From contig CAINOE010000133.1 of NCBI GenBank assembly GCA_903851415.1, forward strand, positions 1-61,595: DNA of 61,595 nucleotides, in the 5' to 3' direction. Under the pieces are notes generated by a model, which did no database searches, was not told the DNA's origin, and was given only the letters and a program-made list of their open reading frames with translations. Every line of letters starts with the position of its first letter. Positions within the stretch are counted from its first letter, which is position 1. The position numbers were made by a program, and so were the translations under genes. The stretch is from an uncultured Rhodopila sp. (lineage in GTDB: Bacteria > Pseudomonadota > Alphaproteobacteria > Acetobacterales > Acetobacteraceae). Of the stretch, positions 16,733 through 26,152 are shown in pieces.

Positions 16733-18304
16733 TTGGTTAACGCGGTGAAATTTTATGGCGTGCTGCTGCTGGGCGCGGCGGTGCTGACCGCGGCGGCGTG
16801 GCTGCGCGGAGCGGAATACGATGAGCAATACACGCTGTTCCTGACCGCCGGCGCGGCGCGGCCGGACTGGCCGGAGACCGCGTTTCCGGCCGGACTGATC
16901 GCCGCCGCTCAGGCGGGACACGCGGATTGGGCGGCGATCGCCCGGGACCTGCGCGCCACGGACGTGCATCCGCCGCTGTACTTCTGGGCGGTTTCGGTGT
17001 GGCGGGAGGCGTTCGGGCCCGGCCTGTTCGCGGCGCGGTTGTTCTCCGTGCTGTGCGGGGTGGTCTCGCTCGGGCTGACCGGGCGGATCGCCCGGCAATG
17101 CGGCATCCGCCCGGCTGTGGCGATGCTGGTGACGCTGAGCTGCTACGGGTTTGTCTATGCCAACGCCATCGCCCGGGGTTTCGCCGCGGCGGAGATGCTG
17201 ACGCTGGCCGGGGTGACGCTGCTGCTCGGGCGGCGGCCGGTGCCGGCGGGGGTGATGCTCGGGGCGGCCTGCGGCTGCAACTATCTGGCGGTGTTCGTCG
17301 CGGCGGCGGCGATGGCGTCGGCGCGGGCCTGGAGGGCGGTGCCGGCGGCGGTGCCGTTCCTGGCGCTGGATGCGTGGTTCTTCGCCGCGCAGCACGGTGC
17401 CCGGCCGGATCAGTTTCCGCCGTTCGCGCTCTGGCCGAGTCTGCTGCGGCTGGCGGAATACCAGGCGGCGGCGATGTTTGGCGGGCTGCCATTATATGTG
17501 GATGGCTGGTTGCGGGTAGTGGTTGGCGCAGCCGTCGGGCTTGTGGCTGCCGGCCTGGCGGCGGGGATCGCGGCGGCAAGGCCATGGACAGGCGGGTCCG
17601 GCGTGCGGCTGGTGCTGGCAGCGGCGGCAGCGCCTCCGGCCGGGCTGCTGCTGCTGGGCGCGGTGTTCGACAACACGCCGATAGAGCTGCGGTATTTGTC
17701 GTTCGGGCTGCCGTTCGCCGGGCTGCTGGTTGCTTTTGGGTTGAGCGGCGACCTCACCGGCGCGTCTCACTCCTCGTCATGGCCCGGCTTGTCCGGGCCA
17801 CCTGTTCCAGCACGTGCCGCGACAGGTGGCCCGGACATGCCGGGCCATGACGGGAAGAGAACACCCGGCCGTAACGTTAGGCAACGAAGCCTGCGGCAAC
17901 CCAACATTATTGCCCCGCTCTTGCTCCTTCTTGCCACCCTCCAGACCGCCTCCATCGCCGGCCTGCTGTTCGCCCCCCGCACCATGCAGCCCGCCCGAGC
18001 CGCCGCGGCCGAGGCAGCCAGACTGGCAGGCGGGGGAATCGTGCTTCTCCCCCGCGGCAATGACGGCGTCGGCATCGCCGGGGCGTTCGGCATCGAGGCG
18101 CCGGCGGCGTTGTCTCTTCTGCTGGTTCGCCGGGACGACCCGGCCGCCGGTCGGGTCGTCTCCTGGCGCCGGGCCGTTGTCGTGACTTTGGCGCAGGACC
18201 GCGACAGCGCCGCGACCCTGCCGGCGCTGCGCGCCACCCTCGCCGCCGCGAACTGGCGCCGGGTCGCGACCGGGTCCAACGTCGAGGTCTACGAGCGGGA
18301 GTAA
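16733..18304 (+). CDS. ArnT/PMT-like polytopic glycosyltransferase-type membrane protein
   Basis: A 523-residue protein with many membrane helices. The first luminal loop keeps an acidic motif just after helix 1 (AEYDEQYT) and DVHPPLYFW, both typical of GT-C enzymes of the ArnT/PMT class that use polyprenyl-phosphate sugars. The exact donor and acceptor are unknown. It is probably linked to envelope glycan synthesis given the neighbouring locus. Start is uncertain: TTG at 16733 or GTG at 16745, neither with a good ribosome site. About 26 residues around position 348-373 (containing [13 protein letters not shown] and GGPDMPGHDG) are encoded by a dispersed palindromic repeat lying in frame. Confidence 0.75.
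   Translation: MVNAVKFYGVLLLGAAVLTAAAWLRGAEYDEQYTLFLTAGAARPDWPETAFPAGLIAAAQAGHADWAAIARDLRATDVHPPLYFWAVSVWREAFGPGLFAARLFSVLCGVVSLGLTGRIARQCGIRPAVAMLVTLSCYGFVYANAIARGFAAAEMLTLAGVTLLLGRRPVPAGVMLGAACGCNYLAVFVAAAAMASARAWRAVPAAVPFLALDAWFFAAQHGARPDQFPPFALWPSLLRLAEYQAAAMFGGLPLYVDGWLRVVVGAAVGLVAAGLAAGIAAARPWTGGSGVRLVLAAAAAPPAGLLLLGAVFDNTPIELRYLSFGLPFAGLLVAFGLSGDLTGASHSSSWPGLSGPPVPARAATGGPDMPGHDGKRTPGRNVRQRSLRQPNIIAPLLLLLATLQTASIAGLLFAPRTMQPARAAAAEAARLAGGGIVLLPRGNDGVGIAGAFGIEAPAALSLLLVRRDDPAAGRVVSWRRAVVVTLAQDRDSAATLPALRATLAAANWRRVATGSNVEVYERE
17775..17852. repeat. Dispersed palindromic repeat, copy 2, in frame inside a coding gene
   Basis: A 78-bp inverted repeat: CGTCATGGCCCGGCTTGTCC and onward in the left arm, and GGCCCGGACATGCCGGGCC then ATGACG in the right arm. 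The arms pair almost perfectly around a short GTTCCAGCACGTGCCGCGA-like centre. It is stop-free in the frame used by the host gene. Confidence 0.93.
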
Positions 18305-18355
18305 AGGATGCGAATAGCCGCGCTGCGGGCAGTCAAAGCAACCAAACGCTCTCTC

Positions 18356-18392
18356 GGCCCGGCGGCCCGGACAACAAGCCGGGCCATGACGG
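18356..18392. repeat. Dispersed palindromic repeat, copy 3 (right arm only)
   Basis: A partial copy with GGCCCGGACAACAAGCCGGG followed by CCATGACGG, located between the ArnT-like gene and the xrtA gene, which are convergent. It could also form a weak hairpin at the ends of both transcripts. Confidence 0.8.
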
Positions 18393-18470
18393 TGCGGCAG
18401 CGTACGCCGCCTTTCCGATCATCCTGAAACGCTCCGGTAGCGGCGCATCATGGATGCCGGCGCGGGGCCG

Positions 18471-20012
18471 CTACTTCAACGCCGTCGCTGCCCCGACCGC
18501 CTGGTCCAGCCCCGGATGGGCAACCAGAAAAGCCGCCAGCCGATCCTCGGCGATCCGCCGCTCTGTCACTGTCAGCGCCGCCCAGTCGACAGCCGGCGTC
18601 ACCGTCATGACGAGCGGCGCATGCGCCGGACCGGACAGGCTGTCGAGCGCCATCCGCAGGCGCATGTTCAGTCCCGGCCGGTTCGGCTGGCCGTCGATCC
18701 AGACCGACACGCCCAGCGCATAGGCAGGATCGTCTGACCGCATGATCCGCCACGCGCTCGGCTTGCCGTCGCCCGTGTTCAGCCAGGCTTCCGATCGCCC
18801 CTCGCTGTCCACCGCGCGGGATAAGTCTCGCCGCGCCGCCATCACCGCCCCGGCGGTCGACCGGGGCGACAGCGCCTGCCAGCGCAAATCCATTGCTCCA
18901 TCGCCACAGGTCACCCGCTGCCCTTGCACCGGCGGAGATACCGCCACGGCCGCGGGCAATGCCGATGCCGTGCACCCGGGGCCCGGATCGATGGCGTTCG
19001 CCGCCGCGGGCGGACTGCGCGAAGCGAAGGCAAGGCCGGCCGCAAATGCCGGGCTGACGCAGGCGACCGCGACCAGCCCCGCCGCGGCCGCCGCGGCGCC
19101 ACCCCACCCGGCCGCCGGATCCGGCACCGGCAGCGGCGCCGCGCCGGACCGCGTGGTCAGATGGTCCTGCCGGAACGGCAGCCCCAGCACGATCAGCACC
19201 AGAATAACGAACGAGAAAAACACCCATCCGTAAATAATGTGGTCCGCCGCCGCCGCCTGCGCGCTGTCCAATACGTAGCCCAGCCAGACAATGCCGATCG
19301 CGCGGAATCCGTTGGCGACGATTGGAACCGCGATGGAAGCGGCAATGAACAGTGCCCGCCGCACCGGACCGCGGTACATGATCAGCGCATACAGGCAGCC
19401 GAAGGCGATCGAGGCGATCAGGAACCGCAGCCCGGCGCAGGCCTCCGCGATATAAAACGTGCCCTGCGGAATCTCGATGACGTAGCCGTCGATATACGCC
19501 GGGACGCCGAGAATCTCCAGTCCGTGGCGGACGAACCAGGCGGTGATGTCCTGAAGCTGCGGCGTCAGGAATTCGCCGAACGGGACAAGGAAGTAAAGAT
19601 ACAGCAGCGGTCCCGCCACCGCCCGGCAGAACCGCGTTCCGAGCACCGCCAGGAACAGCAGCTCGACGAAGGTCATGGCGGCAAGTTGGCGCCCCTCCAT
19701 GATGCCGAGCCGCTCCGCCAGCAGCCACACCAGCGCAACCGGCACGGCCAGCAGGATCGCCGGCTTGCACGCGCCGACGGGCACGCCGCGCAGATCGGCT
19801 TGACGATCCCACACCAGGTAGCCGGCGATCGGGATGACCAGAAAGCAGTGGTTGTAGGCGGTGGAGTCGATCCAGGTCCGGACCGCCGCGGCAACCTCCT
19901 GGTTGAAGACCGCGCCCAGCGCCAGCAGGCCGGCGCCGAGCAGCACAAGCGCCCGCCGCCACTCCGGCGCAATCAGGGATGACGGCGCCCGCGCCATCGC
20001 CGGGGCGCTCAT
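18471..20012 (-). CDS. xrtA: Exosortase A fused to an EpsI-like domain
   Basis: A 513-residue inner-membrane protein. Residues about 20-280 form the exosortase domain with roughly eight helices and the catalytic triad residues Cys192 (AEACAGLRFL), Arg237 (ANGFRAIG) and His258 (DHIIYGW). Exosortase A cleaves and anchors PEP-CTERM proteins, by analogy with sortase. Residues about 290-513 resemble the periplasmic EpsI/DUF3485 domain, usually a separate protein, so this is a fusion. It is the promoter-distal gene of the minus-strand locus, separated from FemAB by 126 bases that contain a repeat remnant. Confidence 0.94.
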   Translation of the reverse strand: MSAPAMARAPSSLIAPEWRRALVLLGAGLLALGAVFNQEVAAAVRTWIDSTAYNHCFLVIPIAGYLVWDRQADLRGVPVGACKPAILLAVPVALVWLLAERLGIMEGRQLAAMTFVELLFLAVLGTRFCRAVAGPLLYLYFLVPFGEFLTPQLQDITAWFVRHGLEILGVPAYIDGYVIEIPQGTFYIAEACAGLRFLIASIAFGCLYALIMYRGPVRRALFIAASIAVPIVANGFRAIGIVWLGYVLDSAQAAAADHIIYGWVFFSFVILVLIVLGLPFRQDHLTTRSGAAPLPVPDPAAGWGGAAAAAAGLVAVACVSPAFAAGLAFASRSPPAAANAIDPGPGCTASALPAAVAVSPPVQGQRVTCGDGAMDLRWQALSPRSTAGAVMAARRDLSRAVDSEGRSEAWLNTGDGKPSAWRIMRSDDPAYALGVSVWIDGQPNRPGLNMRLRMALDSLSGPAHAPLVMTVTPAVDWAALTVTERRIAEDRLAAFLVAHPGLDQAVGAATALK

Positions 20013-20063
20013 CTCCCGCGGCTTTCGATTGGACGGCGCATCATACGCTCCTTGTTTCGTGTG

Positions 20064-20088
20064 TGGCGGGCAAGCCGGGCCATGATGA
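20064..20088. repeat. Dispersed palindromic repeat, copy 4 (fragment)
   Basis: A short fragment (GCGGGCAAGCCGGGCCATGA) in the xrtA-FemAB gap. It matches the right-arm end of the family. Confidence 0.6.
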
Positions 20089-20138
20089 TGGGGGTAAATC
20101 CGCCGGGTCCCGCGCGGGACGCAACAAACCGGCGCGGC

Positions 20139-21182
20139 TCATCCCAGCCCGCGCACAATGAACGGGCCGATGGCGTTGGCCACCGGCAAGGGCAGCCGCT
20201 TCCACGCGGCGATGACAAGGGCGTATTTCGGATTCAGCGGGTTCAGGTCCGGTATCGCCTCGCCCGGCTTCAGTTTGAACCGGTAATGCAGGTTCGCCGC
20301 CTCAAATCCCCAGTTGCGCTTGAACGCCATCGCCCCCGTGTTGAGCTTGCTGCGGCCGAAGTCGAACAGGCGGCAGCCGCGATCCGCCGCGCGGCGCATC
20401 ACTTCCCAATACATGAAATCGTTGCCCGCGCAGCCGCGCGCAGCCGCGGTGCCGCCGCCGTAATACGGCAGCACCTCATCGCGGAAATAGAAATTCAGCA
20501 CCGACGCGACCGGCGTTTCCTTGTCCATGACGGTGACCGCATCCGCGTCGCCGCCGAACACCTGCATCAGAATGCGGAAGTAACGGCGCGGGAAGACCGG
20601 CGTGCCGAGATTCCGCACGCTCTCGGCGTAGACCCGGTGCAGCACCGCCACGTCGCGGCCTGCCACCGAGGTCAGGCCGGCCTGCATGCCCTTGCGCACC
20701 ATCGCCCGCTGCTTGCGCGGAATCGCCTTCATGTTGGCATCGTGATCCGCCGCAATCGGCTTCCGGAACGTAACATACAGGTCCGGCCGCTCCGCCCAGC
20801 CCTCGCCGGCGAGGCGTTCCGGCGGGTCGCGGTCGCGCAGCTCGAGCGCCGCGGCGCCGGTGCGCGCCAGCAGGGCCTCAGCGTGCGCCAGCAGGGCGGC
20901 CTCGCTTTCCGCATCCGCCGCCAGCACCCCGCCATAGACGCAGAACGGCACGGAGATCAGCGTGTCGCCGAACAGCCTGGTCTTCACCCGGGCGAGCGGC
21001 AGCACCCCGGTGATGGCGCCGTCGCGCTCAGCGAAGGCATAGTGCGTGGCGTGGCCGAAGGCGGTTTCCACCGCGCGCGCCCAGCCGGCGCGATGGAAGA
21101 ACGTGCCCGCAGGCATTGCCAGCACGAAGCGGTCCCAGGCGGCTTCGCCGGCGTCCTCCAGCGGGCGCACGATCACGGCCAC
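20139..21182 (-). CDS. FemAB-family XrtA/PEP-CTERM locus-associated protein
   Basis: A 347-residue GNAT-fold FemAB-like protein typical of XrtA loci. Segments such as FHRAGWARAVETAFGH, IPRKQRAMVRKGMQAGL and a C-terminal FDFGRSKLNTGAMAFKRNWG are characteristic. Classical FemAB proteins transfer amino acids from aminoacyl-tRNA to peptidoglycan precursors; the substrate of the XrtA-associated group is not known. The start is taken as GTG at 21182, two bases after the deacetylase stop. The frame is open for another 100 codons upstream but that part overlaps the deacetylase. Confidence 0.92.
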   Translation of the reverse strand: MAVIVRPLEDAGEAAWDRFVLAMPAGTFFHRAGWARAVETAFGHATHYAFAERDGAITGVLPLARVKTRLFGDTLISVPFCVYGGVLAADAESEAALLAHAEALLARTGAAALELRDRDPPERLAGEGWAERPDLYVTFRKPIAADHDANMKAIPRKQRAMVRKGMQAGLTSVAGRDVAVLHRVYAESVRNLGTPVFPRRYFRILMQVFGGDADAVTVMDKETPVASVLNFYFRDEVLPYYGGGTAAARGCAGNDFMYWEVMRRAADRGCRLFDFGRSKLNTGAMAFKRNWGFEAANLHYRFKLKPGEAIPDLNPLNPKYALVIAAWKRLPLPVANAIGPFIVRGLG

Positions 21183-21184
21183 GG

Positions 21185-22054
21185 TCAGGCCGGAACCGTT
21201 TCGGCGGCGCGGCCGATGAGCATCGGGGCATAGACCCGGTCCATCCGGTCCCACGGAAAATCGCGCAGCAGCCGCTCCAGATCGGCTTTCATCCCCGACA
21301 GGTTGGTGTAGTGCCGCACACGGGATTTCAGCGGCGCGCCGCGCACCCGCGGCTGATCGGCATCGATTTCCCAGGGGTGGAAGAAGAAAATCCCCGGCTG
21401 GCGGTCGTAGCGGTTCACCCGGGCAAGGCCGGCCCGGTACAGCCCGGTGGGCAGCAGGCGGAAATAGCCGCCCCCGGAGCACGGCCAGTTGCGGCCGAGC
21501 AGGCGCACCGTCGTCATCGGGATCTCCAGCACGCCGTCGGCATGCGGACGGAACGGAATCCGCGGGGCGTCCGGCATGCCATAGATGTCATGGCGGATCG
21601 GGTTGATGCTGGAACTGTAGACGTAGCCTTCCTGCCGCAGGATCGGAAACGCCCACATGTTTCGGTGATTGATCGAGAACGTCGCCGCGCGGTAGCCCGT
21701 CACCGGCACGCCGCCAATGTCCTCCAGCAGCGCCCGGGTGCGCCGGATATCGGCGCGGAACGCCTCGGGCGCCTGCGTGTCGGCGCGCGTATGGTCCCAG
21801 CCGTGGCTGGCCAGTTCATGTCCCTCGTTCACCATGCGGCGGACGACGGCGGGGAACCGCTGCGCCACCCAGCCCAGCGTGAAGAACGTGGCCTGCACGT
21901 CGGCGGCGGCGAACATGTCCAGGATGCTGTTGGTGTTCCCCTCGACCCGGCCGGGAAACCCGTCCCAGTCGGCGCGCCCGACACAGCCGGCGAAAGCCTG
22001 GACCTGGAAATAGTCCTCCACGTCCACCGTCATGGCATTGGTCAGGATGGTCAT
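21185..22054 (-). CDS. XrtA-system polysaccharide deacetylase (DUF3473)
   Basis: A 289-residue NodB-fold carbohydrate esterase with C-terminal DUF3473. Metal-site features are MTVDVEDYF near the start (first Asp of the motif), and SHGWDHTRA, where His-x-x-x-His ligands coordinate the metal. The later RAATFSI and FFFHPWEID segments complete the active site. It likely removes acetyl groups from N-acetylated sugars of the exopolysaccharide in the periplasm or cytoplasm. It overlaps the ATPase gene by 4 bases (ATGA), indicating translational coupling. Confidence 0.95.
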   Translation of the reverse strand: MTILTNAMTVDVEDYFQVQAFAGCVGRADWDGFPGRVEGNTNSILDMFAAADVQATFFTLGWVAQRFPAVVRRMVNEGHELASHGWDHTRADTQAPEAFRADIRRTRALLEDIGGVPVTGYRAATFSINHRNMWAFPILRQEGYVYSSSINPIRHDIYGMPDAPRIPFRPHADGVLEIPMTTVRLLGRNWPCSGGGYFRLLPTGLYRAGLARVNRYDRQPGIFFFHPWEIDADQPRVRGAPLKSRVRHYTNLSGMKADLERLLRDFPWDRMDRVYAPMLIGRAAETVPA

Positions 22055-23022
22055 GCCGCCTCGCCCGCCGCTTTGGCCTCCAGCAGGTCGAGGATCCGCC
22101 GGGACACTCTCTCCTGCCGCGCGGCCAGCCGTTCGAGCGTTTCGATCCGGCGCTCCAGCTCGTCCGGCTCCGCCCGGGCCGCCGGCACCGGCGCCGCCAG
22201 CCCGTCGCCGAGATCCTGGCGGAGCTCCTCCGCCGTCGCATCAACAATCGCGGCGTCAATGGCATGCAGTTCCTCCAGCGCGCCGAACAGCAGCACGCGG
22301 GAACAGAGCGTGTTGATCCGGCGCGGAATGCCGCCGGTGTTGCGGTGCAACGCCGTGAAGGCGTCGTCGCCCCATTCCGGGTCGTTCTTCCAGCCGACGG
22401 TGCGCAGCCGGTGCTCGATATAGCCGCGCGTCTCCGTTTCGGTGAGCGGCCCGAGGTGGTAGGACGCCAGCACACGCTGCCGGAGCTGCTCGACATCCTT
22501 GCTGGCCAGTATCGGCCGGAACTGCGGCTGGCCCAGCAGGATCGTCTGCACCGAGGCGCGGCCATCAACGGTAATATTGGACAACATCCGCAACTCCTCC
22601 ATCGCCGCCAGCGACAGGTTCTGCACCTCATCCACCACCAGCAGGCAGCGGCGGCCCTGCTTGCGCTGCTCGCGCACCATCTGCTCGAACTCGCGCAGCA
22701 GAGTAGCCTTGTCGGTGCCCCGGGTTTCGCCCAGGCCGAAATTGGCCATTGCCAGCCGCAGCAGATCGTCGCCGGATACCTGCGTTGTCACGACACGGGC
22801 CATGACATAGGTATTGCGATCGAGCTGCGACCACATCTGCTCCACCAGTGTCGTCTTGCCGGCGCCGACCTCCCCGGTGATGACGATAAAGCCTTCCTGC
22901 TGCGACAGGCCATAGACCAGGTGCGCGATCGCCCGGCTGTGGCCGCTCGATCCGAAGAAAAAACGCGAATCCGGCGTCAGCAGGAAGGGCAGGCCGGACA
23001 GCTTGTAGAATTTGTCGAACAC
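22051..23022 (-). CDS. XrtA-associated ExeA-like AAA ATPase
   Basis: A 323-residue ATPase starting MFDKFYKLSGLPFLLTPD, typical of the ATPase next to prsE-type and XrtA loci. Walker A is GEVGAGKTTL, Walker B is LLVVDEVQNL and sensor-type residues follow in LSNITVDGR. The C-terminal third contains a coiled coil (ELERRIETLERLAARQERV). Related ExeA/GspA proteins drive assembly of envelope secretion machines, so an assembly role for the export apparatus is likely. The stop is overlapped by the deacetylase start. Confidence 0.95.
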   Translation of the reverse strand: MFDKFYKLSGLPFLLTPDSRFFFGSSGHSRAIAHLVYGLSQQEGFIVITGEVGAGKTTLVEQMWSQLDRNTYVMARVVTTQVSGDDLLRLAMANFGLGETRGTDKATLLREFEQMVREQRKQGRRCLLVVDEVQNLSLAAMEELRMLSNITVDGRASVQTILLGQPQFRPILASKDVEQLRQRVLASYHLGPLTETETRGYIEHRLRTVGWKNDPEWGDDAFTALHRNTGGIPRRINTLCSRVLLFGALEELHAIDAAIVDATAEELRQDLGDGLAAPVPAARAEPDELERRIETLERLAARQERVSRRILDLLEAKAAGEAA

Positions 23023-23031
23023 TTTACCCTG

Positions 23032-24873
23032 TCAGAAGGTCTTGGAGATGCCGAGGATCAGCATATTCTCATAAAACGTATAGGCGGTGGTGTTTGCCTG
23101 CCTGGCGAACAAAGAATAGCGCAGACTGGCGCCGACCGTATCGGAAATCTGATACTGCAACCCGGCGCTGACCGCCTCGGAATTGCTGTTCCCCGGGCCG
23201 CCGATGCCGGAGATGCCGTTCTGCATCGAATACGACGCCGCGGCGCTGAGCGTCAGATCGGCACGCAACTCGTGCTGCCAGCTGGCGGTGACGCCCAGCA
23301 CCTTCCCGTTGGACGATGCCGACCCTGCGCCCTGGCGAGTCTGGGTCGTGTCGAACACGTTGACCGCAAAGCTGTCCCGGTCGAGCAGCGTTTGCAGGCC
23401 GGCGGCGAACGTGTCGTAGCGGAATACCCCATTCTGGACCGGCAGCGCGTTGGTGGCGGCGAACAATTGACCGCCGTTCGCGCCGTTCACCAGCGTTCCG
23501 TTGCTGCCGGCGGTCGCAAGATTGAGCTGGCTTTGCAGGTTCTCGAGCTGGGTACCGGTCGATGACCCGTACGAGACCGTCAGCGTGGTGCGCCCGGTGA
23601 CTGCGTAACGCCCGTTGACGGTCAGCGAATCGTAGCCGTACAGGTGGCCATAGCTGACCGTCAGGAAGGTGTCCGGATCAGGCGTCAGGGTGGTGCCGGC
23701 GCTCCAGGTGAGGTCATCGACGTTCAAACCGCCCGTCGTGTTGTAGACGATGTATTCATGGCCGCCGGAGGCAAACATCTGCACCACGCGATTGATCTGC
23801 CAGGATATCTTGTCAGTGATGAAATTGCGCGTGGACGAATAGGATTGGCTCGGCGCGGGGGCGGCGGTTGAGTTGAGGCCGTAATTGCCGCCATAGGTGG
23901 ACTGGCTCTGCATCAGGTCGATGTCGAAGCTGTTTTGTACGGGATTCAGCCAGTCGCCGCTGCCCCAGTGCGCGACCTCCTCGTTGGAGATCAGCGTCGC
24001 GGCGTTGGGGCCGCTCCCGCTCAGGATTGGCGATGCGGCAAAGCCGGTAAGGCGGTCCGACGCGGTGACATTCAATGAATAGCCGAGCTTGCCCGTTCCC
24101 CAGTCGCCCAGTTCGGTCAGCAGATACGGTGAGATGCCGAAGCTGTTGGTCTGCACGTCATCGCTGCGGGTCAGTCCGGCGCTGGTTCCCGCCAACCCGG
24201 GCACGCTCGCCTGCAGCGAGCCGACGGCCTGGCCGGTCGCACCGACGGTGCCCAGGCCGCCGATGCCGCCGTAGATATTGTGGACGCCGGCCAGGGCACG
24301 CAGGTCGACATAGGCCAGATCGGGCACCACGGTGACCAGTCCGATGCCGTCCATCTGCTGGGTCAGCGAATTGAGCGACGACGTGCGCGCATACATCGAC
24401 AGCGCCGGGGCATAGTCGAAGGTCAGTTGCAGCCGCGGCGTATTGCCCGCGATGTGAATGTCGGGCGACAGATAGGTGGCCAGGTCCCATTGCCGCGGGC
24501 TGTTCGCCTGCAATGCGTTGTCGGTGAACATCTCCTGAAGATCGAGGCGCGGCACGATGGTCCAGCCGCCGCCGGGCGGCGCCGCCAGGCTGTCGGACAA
24601 TTGCAGTTGGTGCTTCAGATCCTGCGCGTCCGGCGTGGCCAGCTCGGTTCCCTGCGGCACCTGATCGCTGTTCGACGGGTCGATCAGCGGGAACGCACCG
24701 GCGCCTCCGGCAGCCCACCCCAGCGAAACGGCGCCGAGGGACAGCCGGAGGACGCCGTTGCGGACTCCCCGCCCCGGGTGACCGGCCGCCCCGCCGCGAT
24801 CGTTACAAAAACTTGAAAAATCGCCCGCGGCGCGGCGAAACGGTCCGGCAGCATGCATTGCCCGGGTTTCCAT
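23032..24873 (-). CDS. TIGR03016-type PEP-CTERM/XrtA-associated outer membrane beta-barrel protein
   Basis: A 613-residue protein with an N-terminal signal-like region (hydrophobic residues about 43-60) and a long beta-strand-rich body (WQINRVVQMFASGGHEY, LTVSYGSSTGTQLEN, ASLRYSLFARQ) ending in a terminal Phe (LGISKTF), the classical outer-membrane barrel signature. The family is restricted to XrtA loci and is thought to act in polysaccharide or PEP-CTERM export across the outer membrane; the mechanism is unknown. The exact start is uncertain because the signal peptide begins well inside the frame. It lies nine bases upstream of the ATPase gene. Confidence 0.9.
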   Translation of the reverse strand: METRAMHAAGPFRRAAGDFSSFCNDRGGAAGHPGRGVRNGVLRLSLGAVSLGWAAGGAGAFPLIDPSNSDQVPQGTELATPDAQDLKHQLQLSDSLAAPPGGGWTIVPRLDLQEMFTDNALQANSPRQWDLATYLSPDIHIAGNTPRLQLTFDYAPALSMYARTSSLNSLTQQMDGIGLVTVVPDLAYVDLRALAGVHNIYGGIGGLGTVGATGQAVGSLQASVPGLAGTSAGLTRSDDVQTNSFGISPYLLTELGDWGTGKLGYSLNVTASDRLTGFAASPILSGSGPNAATLISNEEVAHWGSGDWLNPVQNSFDIDLMQSQSTYGGNYGLNSTAAPAPSQSYSSTRNFITDKISWQINRVVQMFASGGHEYIVYNTTGGLNVDDLTWSAGTTLTPDPDTFLTVSYGHLYGYDSLTVNGRYAVTGRTTLTVSYGSSTGTQLENLQSQLNLATAGSNGTLVNGANGGQLFAATNALPVQNGVFRYDTFAAGLQTLLDRDSFAVNVFDTTQTRQGAGSASSNGKVLGVTASWQHELRADLTLSAAASYSMQNGISGIGGPGNSNSEAVSAGLQYQISDTVGASLRYSLFARQANTTAYTFYENMLILGISKTF

Positions 24874-24894
24874 GATACTGTTTTTTACTGCGCG

Positions 24895-26052
24895 CTACGA
24901 CGAGTAATACGAGGAGTACGCGCCGAACGTGTAGCGGGACGAAATCTGCTGCTTATTGAGAACAAGCGTAATCGTGGGACATGCCTGGATCAGATCGAGC
25001 GAGGCTTCGATCTCGTCGCGCTGGGTTCGATCGGCTTCCACAACGAACAGGATCTGGCCGACGACCTGCGCCAGCACCGCCGGATCGGAGGTGGACAGGC
25101 ACGGCGGCGCATCCAGCACCAGCAGCCGATCGGCGTAGCGGCGGCCGAGGCTTTGGATCAGACGGGTCATTTCCTTGGTGGAGAACAGTTCCGCACTGCG
25201 CTCCCGCTCCCGCCCGACAGGCAGGATCGACAGCCGCTCGATCGGCGTCCTGACGATCAGCGGCGACGGGTCGAGCTTGGGATTGGCGGCCAGGTCGAGC
25301 AGCCCGCGCGCCTGCGCGAGACCGAGGCTGTAACAGATCGAATCGCGCTTGGAGTCGGCGTCGACCAGCAGCACGTGGTGGTCGCCCTGCCGGGCGATAC
25401 TGCCCGCCAGGTTCGTCGCCATGAAGCTTTTTCCCTCTCCGGGGCGGGCGCTGGTGACCAGCAGCAGATTGGAGAAGCCCGGCTCGGCGCCGGGGCCGAA
25501 CGCCGACCGCAGGATCTGCCGCTGCACCAGGCGGAATTCCTCCGAGATGCGGGTGCGGGTGCGCGACCAATCGACCATCCCGGCGCGTTCCAGCGACATG
25601 GCGTCGACCGACTGGGCGCCCTGCAGCAGCCCGGCCGGCGAATCCGCGGCGATACCCCTCTGAACCCCCTGGAAGGGCGTTGCCGGGCGGTCGAGCATCG
25701 CGGCCTGCGCACCGGGCAGTCCCGGCGCCTGCGTCCGCCCGAGGACGGAAGGCGCCGGTGAATAGCCCGGGAGCGTCCCGGCATCGCCGGTGGCGGAAGC
25801 CGGAGGCGCGGAGGCAGCGGAGTCCGCCGGCGGCGGAGGCGGCGCAAACAGCGCCGATCGGCGGGCCGGTTCGCCGGCCGACTGCCGGTCCGGGGTCTCG
25901 GGTGCCGCCGGATCGGGTGCCGCCGCGCCCGGGTCCGTCCCGGCTGCGGCGCCGGGCTGCATCAACTGCGCCGCGGTTTCGTCAAGCGCGCCGGTGCGCA
26001 GCAAACGTTCCGCCACCCGTTCAACGAGGTGGGATGCTTTCGGTATCAGCAT
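24895..26052 (-). CDS. XrtA-associated tyrosine autokinase (BY-kinase)
   Basis: A 385-residue cytoplasmic bacterial tyrosine kinase domain. The first 190 residues are low-complexity, rich in Ala, Pro and Gly. The kinase follows with Walker A TSARPGEGKSFMATNLA, Walker A' LLVDADSKRD and Walker B LLVLDAPP. The C-terminal tail RYTFGAYSSYYSS carries four tyrosines, the expected autophosphorylation cluster. It pairs with the Wzz-like protein next to it, forming the split kinase/co-polymerase that controls chain length and export of the polysaccharide. Confidence 0.95.
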   Translation of the reverse strand: MLIPKASHLVERVAERLLRTGALDETAAQLMQPGAAAGTDPGAAAPDPAAPETPDRQSAGEPARRSALFAPPPPPADSAASAPPASATGDAGTLPGYSPAPSVLGRTQAPGLPGAQAAMLDRPATPFQGVQRGIAADSPAGLLQGAQSVDAMSLERAGMVDWSRTRTRISEEFRLVQRQILRSAFGPGAEPGFSNLLLVTSARPGEGKSFMATNLAGSIARQGDHHVLLVDADSKRDSICYSLGLAQARGLLDLAANPKLDPSPLIVRTPIERLSILPVGRERERSAELFSTKEMTRLIQSLGRRYADRLLVLDAPPCLSTSDPAVLAQVVGQILFVVEADRTQRDEIEASLDLIQACPTITLVLNKQQISSRYTFGAYSSYYSS

Positions 26053-26152
26053 TGACCGCCAGCCTTCCTGTCCATGAAATCAGCGGTGCAGCGCCGGCAA
26101 AAGCCATCCCCGATCAGGCGGGACGATGCTGAAACGATTGGAAACCGGGCCA

